A DNA stretch of 6,564 nucleotides from JBBRHF01 sp038223055 (GCA_038223055.1 JBBRHF010000211.1:1-6564); one strand, 5' to 3'. Positions 1 to 5,611 are shown, numbered from the stretch's first letter. Translations and numbers: made by a program. Notes: a model not told the origin generated them from the letters alone.

Positions 1-465
1 GGCTGTGGTCCCGGCCGCGGTGGATCGGGGCGGCACCGCCGGGGCCATCAGGTCGTCGGGGGCGATGCGGAGCCCGAGTTGGTCGTCGCTGCCCGCGAGG
101 ACCATCCGGGGCCGCAGTGGGTCGTGGGCGACCTGGCCGACCTCGACCTGGCCGCGGCCGGCATCCCCGACCCGTTCGACGCTGCCGTGATGGCCGGCAA
201 CGTGCTGGCCTTCGTGGCCGCCGGCACCGAGTCCCAGGTGCTGGCCCGGATCGCCGCGCACCTGGTCCCCGGCGGGTTCGCCGTCGTGGGCCTGGGCACC
301 GACCGCGGCTACCCGCTGGAGACGTTCGGCGCGGACCTCGCCGCGGCCGGGTTCGTCCTGGAGCAGCGGTTCGCGACCTGGGACCTGCGGCCGTGGTCCG
401 ACGACGCCGGGTTCGCGGTCAGTGTCCTGCGGCTGCCTGAGCCGATCGGTTCGGAGCGCTCATGA
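1..465 (+). CDS. Class I SAM-dependent methyltransferase, C-terminal part (5' end outside window)
   Basis: This frame is open from the first base and stops at TGA 463-465, giving 154 visible residues; the start and first strands of the fold lie upstream. The visible part opens with GCGPGR, the SAM-binding glycine-rich motif I. It continues with VVGGDAEPEL, matching the acidic post-I strand that contacts the SAM ribose, then VVGDLADLDL (motif II) and FDAAVMAGNVLAFV, the usual FD-x-x-x-x-x-GN strand of small-molecule methyltransferases. A final beta-rich stretch (DLRPWSDDAGFAVSVLRL) closes the domain. The residues between motif I and the next strand (GGSGRHR) look less regular than the usual hydrophobic helix, so this bit may be divergent or contain a sequence error. 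It probably methylates a small molecule in the cytosol; the substrate is unknown. It overlaps the next gene by 4 nt, implying cotranscription. Confidence 0.85.
   Translation, partial: GCGPGRGGSGRHRRGHQVVGGDAEPELVVAAREDHPGPQWVVGDLADLDLAAAGIPDPFDAAVMAGNVLAFVAAGTESQVLARIAAHLVPGGFAVVGLGTDRGYPLETFGADLAAAGFVLEQRFATWDLRPWSDDAGFAVSVLRLPEPIGSERS
453..456 (+). promoter_or_regulatory. Ribosome binding site for the cupin gene
   Basis: GGAG lies 5 nt before the ATG at 462, inside the end of the methyltransferase gene. It supports the start that overlaps the upstream stop, rather than the in-frame ATG at 498. Confidence 0.55.
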
Positions 466-866
466 CGGCCCAGCCCGGCCCGGGTGAGCCCGCCGAGATG
501 ACCCATCTGCCCGACGTGGGATCACTCGTTGAGGTCGCCGCCGACTCGACCGTGTCCCGCACCGTTCTGAAGGCCGCCGGAGCCCGCCTCGTGCTCTTCT
601 CCTTCGACTCCGGGCAGGAGCTCAGCGCGCACACCGCGGCGATGCCGGTGCTGCTGCAGGTCCTCGACGGCCGGCTGACGGTGTCCGCTGCAGGCGCATC
701 CGTGCAGCTCGCCCCCGGCGGGGTCATTCACCTGCCGGCGCGCCTGGAGCACGCTGTTCTCGCCCTCGAGCCGAGTCGCCTGCTCCTCACGATGCTGGAC
801 CCGAGGGCCGGGCCGAGCCCTGCTGGCGGTCCCCCGCGCGATGCTGGTGCTCCGGGCGGGCGATGA
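462..866 (+). CDS. Small cupin-domain protein
   Basis: A 134-aa single-domain protein. Residues 42-113 form a beta-barrel-like stretch: LVLFSFDSGQELSAHTA, VLLQVLDGRLTVSA, then APGGVIHLPARLEHAVLALE. This matches a family of small cupins with conserved glycines, a histidine in the first motif (about H57) and one in the second (about H97). The full metal-binding set is incomplete: the usual second histidine and glutamate of motif 1 are absent, so enzymatic activity is uncertain and a binding or regulatory role is possible. The ATG overlaps the methyltransferase stop as ATGA, and GGAG sits 5 nt upstream, which decides the start. ATG 498 is a weaker alternative. The last 20 residues are Gly/Pro/Ala-rich and probably disordered. 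Translational coupling to the methyltransferase suggests a shared process, but nothing shows which one. Confidence 0.85.
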   Translation: MTAQPGPGEPAEMTHLPDVGSLVEVAADSTVSRTVLKAAGARLVLFSFDSGQELSAHTAAMPVLLQVLDGRLTVSAAGASVQLAPGGVIHLPARLEHAVLALEPSRLLLTMLDPRAGPSPAGGPPRDAGAPGGR

Positions 867-908
867 CGCGGTCCGGCAGAACGACATCGTCATCGGCGGC
901 CGTCGAGT

Positions 909-944
909 GCTGGGAATGCCCGGTTTGCTGGGGATGCTCGGTCT
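909..944. repeat. Imperfect 18-bp tandem duplication
   Basis: Two adjacent 18-bp copies (909-926 and 927-944) agree at 15 of 18 positions. The length is a multiple of three, but no supported gene covers it. Confidence 0.6.
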
Positions 945-1029
945 GCAGCTGCGGACCGACCCTGCGGTTGCCCTGGATCAGGCGCCGACGACTGATCGCC
1001 CAGGGCTGGCGACCGACCGCACCCCCCCA

Positions 1030-1083
1030 TCGCAACGTCCGAACAAGCGTGCGGCATAGCCACCGCTTGTTCGGACGTTGCGA
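1030..1083. terminator. Perfect 20-bp inverted repeat (hairpin), candidate terminator
   Basis: The left arm 1030-1049 and right arm 1064-1083 are exact reverse complements over 20 bp, separated by a 14-nt loop. The arms contain CAACGTCCGAACAAGC and its complement, a mixed composition that stands out from the surrounding GC tract. There is no T-run after it. Actinobacterial terminators often lack a U-tract, so a bidirectional terminator after the methyltransferase-cupin pair is the simplest reading, although it begins 163 nt past the cupin stop. An operator or mobile-repeat remnant is also possible. Confidence 0.5.
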
Positions 1084-1131
1084 CGGCGGACGGCGGACGG
1101 CGGACGGCGGACGGCGGACGGCGGACGGCGG
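1084..1131. repeat. 7-bp microsatellite (CGGCGGA, six exact copies)
   Basis: Six exact head-to-tail copies of CGGCGGA fill 1084-1125, followed by a partial copy. The array begins at the base after the right hairpin arm. Its period is not a multiple of three and no gene covers it. Confidence 0.9.
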
Positions 1132-1150
1132 CGCGGCGCGGCGCGGCGCG
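1131..1150. repeat. 5-bp GC microsatellite (GCGCG, four copies)
   Basis: Four exact GCGCG units directly abut the 7-bp array. GTCCGCC at 1151-1157 can pair with GGCGGAC units of the preceding array, so the whole tract could fold. The alternating GC sequence is also Z-DNA prone. Confidence 0.85.
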
Positions 1151-1370
1151 GTCCGCCCGCGTCAGGCGGCGGTCAGCGCTTGGGGTCGGGTTGGGTGACG
1201 TGGCCGACGGCCTCGGCCTGGCTTGCTGAGGACTAGTCAACAAGGAAGCAGTCCGACCGGTCTTGAGTCCCGCCTGATGCTCGTCGTCCACAACTTACGA
1301 GCACACCATCACCGTCCACAGATTCCCCGCGTGACCTCCTGGACCGGGTCGTGGGCGGCAGGCTTGGTTC

Positions 1371-2225
1371 ATGCCGAAATCTCGCGGTCGCCGCCCCTCC
1401 CCGCCAGCTCCAGACCGTCGTCGGGCGTCGGCGAGGGACGGGTCGGCTCGTGCATCTGACGCCGCGCTCCTGCTGCGAGCGCACCAGGCAGAGGCGCAGA
1501 TGAGCTTCGTCCGGGCCTTGAGTGACTTGCGGGCGCTCAGCGCTCGGATGCCTCTGCACGGCTGGATCGAGGACCTCGAACGACTGCTCGCTCCGGAGGC
1601 GTGCGAGATCGACTTTGCCCGGTGGTTGGGGCATGCGGCGCACCGCTGGCTGGCCATGCACGCGGACCTCGTGATGATGGCGTCACTCGCCCAGACGGCC
1701 GATCGGGCAGAGTCCCCCTCGGCCGCCGGGCATTCCGTCGACCCGAGACCGCCCGACCAGAGACCGCCCGACCAGAGACCGCCCGACCAGAGAACCGCGC
1801 TCCTGTTGCCCTGGTTGCACGACGCCACCCTCTTCGACGATCGGATCTTCGACGTCTACCTCGGCTGCGTTGCGCCGGTCGCGGTCGTGGACATGTGCCC
1901 GGAGGTCCGTCAGTGGGCCGGTTCGCCGATGCGATCGCTCGTCTGCACGGGCGACGTCGTCGAGCAGAGCGTTCGCTACCTCGACGAGCACACGGGCGAG
2001 GCGTTCCTGATCGTCCAGCAGCCATGGCAGCCGACCCTGTCCGGGCTTCGGGTGCTCGGGCGACCGCTTCTCGTTCCGGGCGGTCTGCACATCACCGCGG
2101 TCACGACCCTCGCCCTGCGGCACGGTCGCCTCGAGCCGCACCACCTCGCCTCGCCCGAGGCCTGGCTTGGCTGGCTCGGCCGGTTTCTGGCCGATCCAGG
2201 GGGCAATCCGGAGATGGCGGCGTGA
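1371..2225 (+). CDS. Hypothetical protein with internal RPPDQ repeats
   Basis: A 284-aa protein I do not recognise. Residues 1-30 are basic and Pro/Ser/Arg-rich (MPKSRGRRPS...), probably disordered. Residues 32-110 look alpha-helical with regular hydrophobic spacing (AEAQMSFVRALSDLRALSA, HAAHRWLAMHADL). Residues 126-140 are three exact RPPDQ units, encoded by an exact 15-bp triplication, which likely form a linker. Residues 142-284 look like a mixed alpha/beta domain (LLLPWLHDATLFDDRIFDVY, GEAFLIVQQPW, LLVPGGLHITAVTTLAL). No signal peptide or clear membrane segment is seen. The ATG at 1371 has a GGCAGG-like site about 8 nt upstream; Met44 and Met60 are later alternatives. Third-position GC preference supports real coding. 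It stands alone, with a repeat-rich gap before it and a decayed gene after it. Confidence 0.7.
   Translation: MPKSRGRRPSPPAPDRRRASARDGSARASDAALLLRAHQAEAQMSFVRALSDLRALSARMPLHGWIEDLERLLAPEACEIDFARWLGHAAHRWLAMHADLVMMASLAQTADRAESPSAAGHSVDPRPPDQRPPDQRPPDQRTALLLPWLHDATLFDDRIFDVYLGCVAPVAVVDMCPEVRQWAGSPMRSLVCTGDVVEQSVRYLDEHTGEAFLIVQQPWQPTLSGLRVLGRPLLVPGGLHITAVTTLALRHGRLEPHHLASPEAWLGWLGRFLADPGGNPEMAA
1745..1793 (+). repeat. 15-bp tandem repeat, three exact copies, coding RPPDQ
   Basis: The units 1745-1759, 1760-1774 and 1775-1789 are identical, with four bases of a fourth copy. The period keeps the frame of the surrounding gene, and the exact identity points to recent expansion. Confidence 0.95.
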
Positions 2226-2285
2226 CGCCGTCCGCCGATGTCGTGCCCGCCCCCCATGGCGGACGGCAGCCCTCGCAGTCGCCAG

Positions 2286-2707
2286 CGGGTGGTGCTGCCG
2301 GTCACCCAATGGGCCGAGGAGACCGGCACGATGACGACGCTGGAAGGCCGCCTCGTACGCCGTCGCGAAGCCGCCCCCGCTCCCCCCGGCGTGCGCAGCG
2401 ACCTGGATGTTTTGGCCGGCCTCGGGAGACGCCTCGCCGCGGTGAACCCCGGGATCCCCTCCGACGCGGTGGTCGCCGACCCTGTTGCCACCTACGACGA
2501 GCTGCGGCGCGGCCAGCCGGGGCGGTCCCGCGGACTCTGCCCCGTGGCTCCCGGTGGCGCGCCGCATCCCGGCACCCCACGGCTGCTCCTCGATCGCGTC
2601 GGCACACCCGACGGACGGGCCCGGCTGGTCGCCGTGTCCCACCGGCCGGTCGACGACGACCTGCGCGCCGATGCCCCGGTCCTCTGGTCACCGGCCGGGT
2701 CCTCGCC
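2286..2707 (+). pseudogene. nasA: Remnant of assimilatory nitrate reductase / molybdopterin oxidoreductase C-terminus
   Basis: Translated pieces match the C-terminal half of NasA-type molybdopterin nitrate reductases. VVLPVTQWAEETGTMT and LEGRLVRRR, then PPGVRSDLDVLAGL and YDELRR, lie in the frame of position 2286. ASRGGPAD follows one base out of frame at 2512-2535. HPGTPRLLLDR and TPDGRARLVAVSHRP return to the first frame, and LVTGRVLA sits in a third frame at 2684-2707. The intact enzyme would have a Mo-bis-MGD catalytic core of about 700 residues upstream and a further molybdopterin-binding tail; both are missing. Around 20 residues between ADS and HPGTPR also appear deleted. No start or ribosome site fits. 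The family call is from memory of conserved motifs. Other molybdopterin oxidoreductases share some of these, but the VLPVTQWAEETG and TPDGRARF-like signatures favour nitrate reductase. Not functional as it stands. Confidence 0.72.
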
Positions 2708-3205
2708 GGTCCAGCGGCGCGGTCACGACGTGGGTGACGAGCACGCAGCACCCCGGCGTGGGCCACCGCGAGTGTGCACGCCCCGACCCTGCAGCCGCCC
2801 GAAGGCCAGCGAGCACCAGCGCCGTGAAGCCGGCAAACAGCTCGACCTTCGGCAGGTCGAGGGCGTTGACGTCCCGCCAGCCGGCCAGGGCGCTGGGGAA
2901 GCGGCTCTCGATCTGGTCCCGGGTCAGCCCACACCACGCCGGCGCGTCGAGCTCGCGCAGTCTCGGCTCCTCGACCAGCGGTGTGCCGGGTTGCCAGCGC
3001 CCCACGATCTGCGCCGTACGCCGCGCCCGGGCCGGGTTGCTGGTCACGATCGCATCGAACCGGGTGCCCGCGGGAGGAGCACCCGTCAGCTCGGCCTCCG
3101 CCGCGCCCTCGTCGGACAGGTCCGGGTCGGCCTGGGCGGTCCAGTGGCCTGTTCGTTGTAGGTCGACCTTCGGTGCCGTACGACGTGCAGGCGGCTGGTG
3201 GTCAT
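2703..3205 (-). pseudogene. Frameshifted and truncated histidine phosphatase (phosphoglycerate mutase-like)
   Basis: On the minus strand, ATG at 3205 opens MTTSRLHVVRHRRSTYNEQA, which aligns with the RHG active-site start of histidine phosphatases, except that RHG reads RHR. After about 3143 the homology moves to another frame: WTAQADPDLSDEGAAEAEL, FDAIVTSNPARARRTAQIV, LRELDAPAWCGLTRDQIE. It shifts again for LAVAHAGVLRA (about 2778-2740), which carries the second catalytic histidine, and once more for LVTHVVTAPLDRR, ending near 2703. At least three frameshifts are therefore needed. The final tens of residues are absent, and the homology meets the nitrate-reductase remnant there. The intact family hydrolyses phosphomonoesters through a phosphohistidine. 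It runs in the same direction as the hemolysin III gene 84 nt upstream. Sequencing indels could explain frameshifts, but not the lost 3' end. Confidence 0.75.
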
Positions 3206-3289
3206 CGCACTATTGCGGCCTCGGGCAGGGCCAGGGCATGGACATGGCGGTTTGGGTCTCTGCGCGGCGCCCGCCCACCGGCTGGCCGC

Positions 3290-4039
3290 TCAGGCGCCGG
3301 TCACGACCATCAGGTTGAGCGCGAAGAACAGCAGGCCCGCGACGAGGGTGAGCAGGTGGAACACCTCGTGGTAGCCGAACACCGCAGGCCAGGGGTCCGG
3401 TCGTCGAATGATCAGGACAGTCATGCCGGAGAGGTACGTCGCGCTGCCCAGCACGATCAGGGTCATGCCCAGCGGGCCCGCCGCGTCCCACAGGTCGGGC
3501 AGCACGGCCAGCGCGACCGCCCCGAGGAGCACGGAGAGGGGGAACACCAGCCACCCGGGGCCCGAGCGCCACAGCAACCGCAGCCCCACCGACGCGACGG
3601 CGACGACCCAGACGACGAGCAGGACGGCGGTGCCGGCCGGGTCCGGCAGCAGCAGGACAGCGAGCGGGGTGTAGGTGCCGGCGATCAATACGAAGATCAT
3701 CGAGTGGTCGAGGCGTTGCATGAGCACCCGCCCCCGCGGCGACCACGAGCGGCGGTGGTAGAGAGCGCTGGTGCCGAACAGGGCGGTCACGCTCAGCGCA
3801 TAGACCGACGCAGCCGCCCTCGCGGTGCCGCCCGGTGCGGCCAGCACCAGGACCAGGCCGGTGCCGAACGACACGAGGAACGCGCCCTGATGCAGGCGAC
3901 CGCGCAGGCGGGGCAGCAGCTCTTCGCGCGGCAGAGCCGGGCGGGCACGGGGCCGGTGGAGCGTGACCGTCAGGGGCCTGGTCAGGGGCCTGGTCAGGTG
4001 CGGAGTCGAGTGAACCGAACGGCCTGGGTGGACGGACAT
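3290..4039 (-). CDS. Hemolysin III / PAQR family (TrhA-like) membrane protein
   Basis: A 249-aa protein with about seven hydrophobic segments from residue 50 to the end. It carries the PAQR/hemolysin III signature: GRLHQGAF near residue 50, SALYH (S91, H95), the DHSMIFVLIAGTYTP block with D111, and GYHEVFHLL (H224, H228) in the last helix. These Ser/His/Asp residues form the putative metal site of the superfamily. Bacterial members sit in the inner membrane; reported roles concern membrane energy and lipid homeostasis, and true hemolysis is doubtful. ATG 4039 is preceded by a GAAAGAG-like purine stretch about 6 nt away. The first 45 residues are non-membrane, basic and Pro-rich, and include a duplicated LTRP, so a later start is possible. 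The gene is divergent from the carboxyethylornithine-synthase-like gene; the 200-nt gap must hold both promoters. Confidence 0.92.
   Translation of the reverse strand: MSVHPGRSVHSTPHLTRPLTRPLTVTLHRPRARPALPREELLPRLRGRLHQGAFLVSFGTGLVLVLAAPGGTARAAASVYALSVTALFGTSALYHRRSWSPRGRVLMQRLDHSMIFVLIAGTYTPLAVLLLPDPAGTAVLLVVWVVAVASVGLRLLWRSGPGWLVFPLSVLLGAVALAVLPDLWDAAGPLGMTLIVLGSATYLSGMTVLIIRRPDPWPAVFGYHEVFHLLTLVAGLLFFALNLMVVTGA
3970..3998 (-). repeat. 12-bp tandem repeat coding LTRP in the hemolysin III N-terminus
   Basis: Two exact 12-bp units (3970-3981 and 3982-3993) plus five bases of a third lie in frame near codons 15-23 of the hemolysin III gene, in its poorly conserved leader. Confidence 0.85.
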
Positions 4040-4090
4040 GGCGGCTCTTTCGTGACAGCCACCGAGGTCCGGGGAAGCGGGGGGCTGCCC

Positions 4091-4096
4091 ACTCTA
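4091..4096 (-). promoter_or_regulatory. Possible -10 element for the hemolysin III gene
   Basis: Read on the minus strand, TAGAGT fits the TANNNT pattern and lies about 50 nt before the hemolysin III ATG. I could not find a -35 box at normal spacing, so this is weak. Confidence 0.25.
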
Positions 4097-4117
4097 CGCC
4101 CCGGTGAGCGGGCCTTG

Positions 4118-4135
4118 GGCTGTTGAGCGACAGCC
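4118..4135. promoter_or_regulatory. 6-bp inverted repeat in the divergent intergenic region
   Basis: GGCTGT (4118-4123) and ACAGCC (4130-4135) form a perfect dyad around a 6-nt spacer. It sits between two divergent genes, where an operator would be expected. A half-copy GACAGCC recurs at 4056-4062, close to the hemolysin III start. It could be chance in GC-rich DNA. Confidence 0.3.
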
Positions 4136-4182
4136 TGGGCTGGCCGAGCCGGCTGCACCTTCCCGGGTGATCCGCTGGGCAC

Positions 4183-4226
4183 GTCCGCGTCCGTGACAGG
4201 ATGCACGGAAAGTCTCGCTCGCGGAC
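4183..4226. promoter_or_regulatory. Nested inverted repeat in the leader of the carboxyethylornithine-synthase-like gene
   Basis: The left arm GTCCGCGTCCGTG (4183-4195) pairs in two pieces with CACGGA (4204-4209) and CGCGGAC (4220-4226), leaving a 10-nt bulge (4210-4219) and an 8-nt loop. All 13 arm bases are matched. It ends 3 nt before the GGGGG ribosome site and 13 nt before the ATG. As RNA it would fold next to the translation start; as DNA it could be a regulator site. It matches no riboswitch class I know. Confidence 0.45.
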
Positions 4227-4229
4227 ATT

Positions 4230-4234
4230 GGGGG
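4230..4234 (+). promoter_or_regulatory. Ribosome binding site deciding start at 4240
   Basis: A GGGGG run lies 5 nt before ATG 4240. The upstream in-frame ATG at 4201 would add 13 residues (MHGKSRSRTLGVR) unlike the family N-terminus and would lie inside the inverted repeat. Confidence 0.5.
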
Positions 4235-4239
4235 TACGC

Positions 4240-5382
4240 ATGGATCTGCTCAGCCTCGGCGTACTAGGTACCTCGAGCAAGGAGAACGAGTTTCGGCTGC
4301 CCATCCACCCGCAGCACGTCGAGCGGATCGACGCCGACCTGCGCAGCCGGATGGTGTTGGAGAGTGGTTACGGCGACCGCTACGGCGTCTCCGACGCGCA
4401 TCTCGCCAGCCTCGTGGCCGGGCTGGTGCCTCGGGACGAGGTGATCGCGGGCAGCGACGTGGTGCTGCTGCCCAAGCCTACGCACGCCGACCTGGAGCTC
4501 CTGCGCGAGGGGCAGGTGCTGTGGGGCTGGCCGCACACGGTCCAGGACGCCCAGCTGACCCAGATCTCGATCGACAAGGGCCTGACCTTGATCGCCTGGG
4601 AGGCGATGAACCACTGGACGCCCGCCGGAGCGTTCGTCGTCCACGTGTTTCACCTCAACAACGAACTTGCGGGCTACTGCTCGGTCCTGCACGCCATGAC
4701 CCTGCTCGGCGCGACCGGCCACTACGGTCGACCGCTGACGGCGGCGGTCGTCGGCTTCGGAAACACCGCTCGTGGGGCCGTCACCGCGCTGCACACCTTT
4801 GGTGTCCACGACGTCACGGTTCTCACCATGCGCGAGGTCACGGCCGTCGCATCGCCGTTCCCGGCTGTCGCACTGCACCACCTCGATCGGGTGCCGGACG
4901 CGCCCGATCGCACGACGGTCCAAACGTCCGCCGGCCCGACGCCTACCGCCGAATTCCTGGCCGGACATGACATCGTGGTCAACTGCGTGCTGCAAGACAC
5001 GGATGCGCCGTTGATGTTCGTCACCGACGCGGAGCTTGCGGCGTTCGCTCCCGGCAGCTTGATCGTGGACGTGTCCTGCGACGACGGCATGGGGTTCGAG
5101 TGTGCCCGTCCTACCACCTTCGAGGAGCCCATCTTCGCGGTGGGTGGCGGTGTGTCTTACTACGGCGTGGACCACAGCCCGAGCTATTTGTGGAACAGCG
5201 CGACCTGGACGATCAGTGACGCTTTGATTCCCTACCTGCGCCCGGTGATGGACGGTCCCGCGGCCTGGGACCAGGACCTCACCATCACCCGTGCCATCGA
5301 GATCCGGGCCGGGGTCATCCAGAACCCCAAGATCCTCTCCTTCCAGCGCCGCTCCCCCGAGCACCCCCACGCCCGCCTCTGA
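4240..5382 (+). CDS. N(5)-(carboxyethyl)ornithine synthase-like, alanine dehydrogenase/PNT superfamily
   Basis: A complete 380-aa cytosolic enzyme. Residues 4-130 form the AlaDH/PNT N-terminal domain: LGVLGTSSKENEFRLPIHP, VVLLPKP and GWPHTVQD. R19, K79 and H99 align with the substrate-binding Arg, Lys and catalytic His of alanine dehydrogenase. Residues 168-180 hold the NAD(P)-binding turn GFGNTARGA. Later blocks (VNCVLQDTDAPLMFV, GSLIVDVSCDDGMGFE, VDHSPSYLWNSATW) match proteins annotated in actinobacteria as N(5)-(carboxyethyl)ornithine synthase. That enzyme reductively condenses pyruvate with the ornithine side-chain amine. The substrate cannot be confirmed here; another opine-type or alanine dehydrogenase activity is possible. 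I chose ATG 4240 over ATG 4201 because MDLLSLGVLGTS is the usual family start and GGGGG precedes it. It is transcribed alone and divergently from hemolysin III. No clear terminator follows. Confidence 0.88.
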   Translation: MDLLSLGVLGTSSKENEFRLPIHPQHVERIDADLRSRMVLESGYGDRYGVSDAHLASLVAGLVPRDEVIAGSDVVLLPKPTHADLELLREGQVLWGWPHTVQDAQLTQISIDKGLTLIAWEAMNHWTPAGAFVVHVFHLNNELAGYCSVLHAMTLLGATGHYGRPLTAAVVGFGNTARGAVTALHTFGVHDVTVLTMREVTAVASPFPAVALHHLDRVPDAPDRTTVQTSAGPTPTAEFLAGHDIVVNCVLQDTDAPLMFVTDAELAAFAPGSLIVDVSCDDGMGFECARPTTFEEPIFAVGGGVSYYGVDHSPSYLWNSATWTISDALIPYLRPVMDGPAAWDQDLTITRAIEIRAGVIQNPKILSFQRRSPEHPHARL

Positions 5383-5535
5383 GGCCAGGAACGGGGTTGG
5401 GAAAGCGCCGCGCCGAGGGACTGGTGATGGTCGGACTGGTGGCTTGCGCTGGCGTGGGTCGACAGTGGATCACCCGGTCGGGGTGGCGTTCGCCGGTCGC
5501 GGGCCGCGGGCCGCGGTTCAGCCTGTACGCCGCGT

Positions 5536-5611
5536 TCACCCTGCACGGCGTGGGTCACCCTGCACGGTGTGGGTCACCCTGCACGGCGTGGGTAACCCTG
5601 CACGGCGTAGG
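5536..5611. repeat. 19-bp direct repeat, four copies, iteron-like
   Basis: Units at 5536-5554, 5555-5573, 5574-5592 and 5593-5611 share the consensus TCACCCTGCACGGCGTGGG. Units 1 and 3 are identical, unit 2 differs at one base and unit 4 at two. The period is not a multiple of three, so the array is non-coding. No replication gene is in the window. Confidence 0.95.

Larger units (their letters stand above)
867..1370. other. 504-nt intergenic region with inverted and tandem repeats
   Basis: I see no convincing gene on either strand here. Open frames exist but are low-complexity and lack recognisable folds or good ribosome sites. In order, the region holds an imperfect 18-bp direct duplication (909-944), a long perfect hairpin (1030-1083), a 7-bp microsatellite (1084-1131) and a 5-bp GC microsatellite (1131-1150). 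The last 170 nt before the next gene contain two near matches to the actinobacterial DnaA box (1284-1292 and 1312-1320). No tRNA-like cloverleaf was found by eye. Confidence 0.6.

Noticed and set aside
1030..1083. LexA/SOS box, because of GAAC and GTTC in the arms
   Set aside because: The two half-sites are about 20 nt apart, whereas the actinobacterial box has only a 4-nt spacer.
1030..1083. Terminal inverted repeats of a transposon
   Set aside because: Only 14 nt lie between the arms, with no transposase or flanking target duplication.
2231..2245. SADVV as an earlier piece of the nitrate reductase split by a 50-nt insertion
   Set aside because: Five residues in a different frame are too short to separate from chance.
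2238..3161. Continuous 307-codon plus-strand frame read as one intact gene
   Set aside because: Only the first part resembles nitrate reductase, and with frame slips. From about 2708 on, the real homology is to a phosphatase on the opposite strand.
2703..3205. Frameshifts purely from poor sequencing
   Set aside because: Not fully excluded, but the neighbouring genes are intact and the truncation plus the RHG change cannot be explained by indel errors alone.
2981..4126. Long open frame on the plus strand opposite hemolysin III
   Set aside because: Composition is dominated by Gln, Arg and Gly from reverse-strand codons, and the intact membrane protein on the other strand explains the region.
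3210..4304. Long open frame on the minus strand (about 364 codons)
   Set aside because: It overlaps the hemolysin III gene in another frame, is Arg/Pro/Ala-rich and shows no domain. It is a GC-rich shadow.
4264..5370. 368-codon minus-strand open frame
   Set aside because: It lies antisense within the ornithine-synthase-like gene, which has clear catalytic motifs. The antisense product has none.
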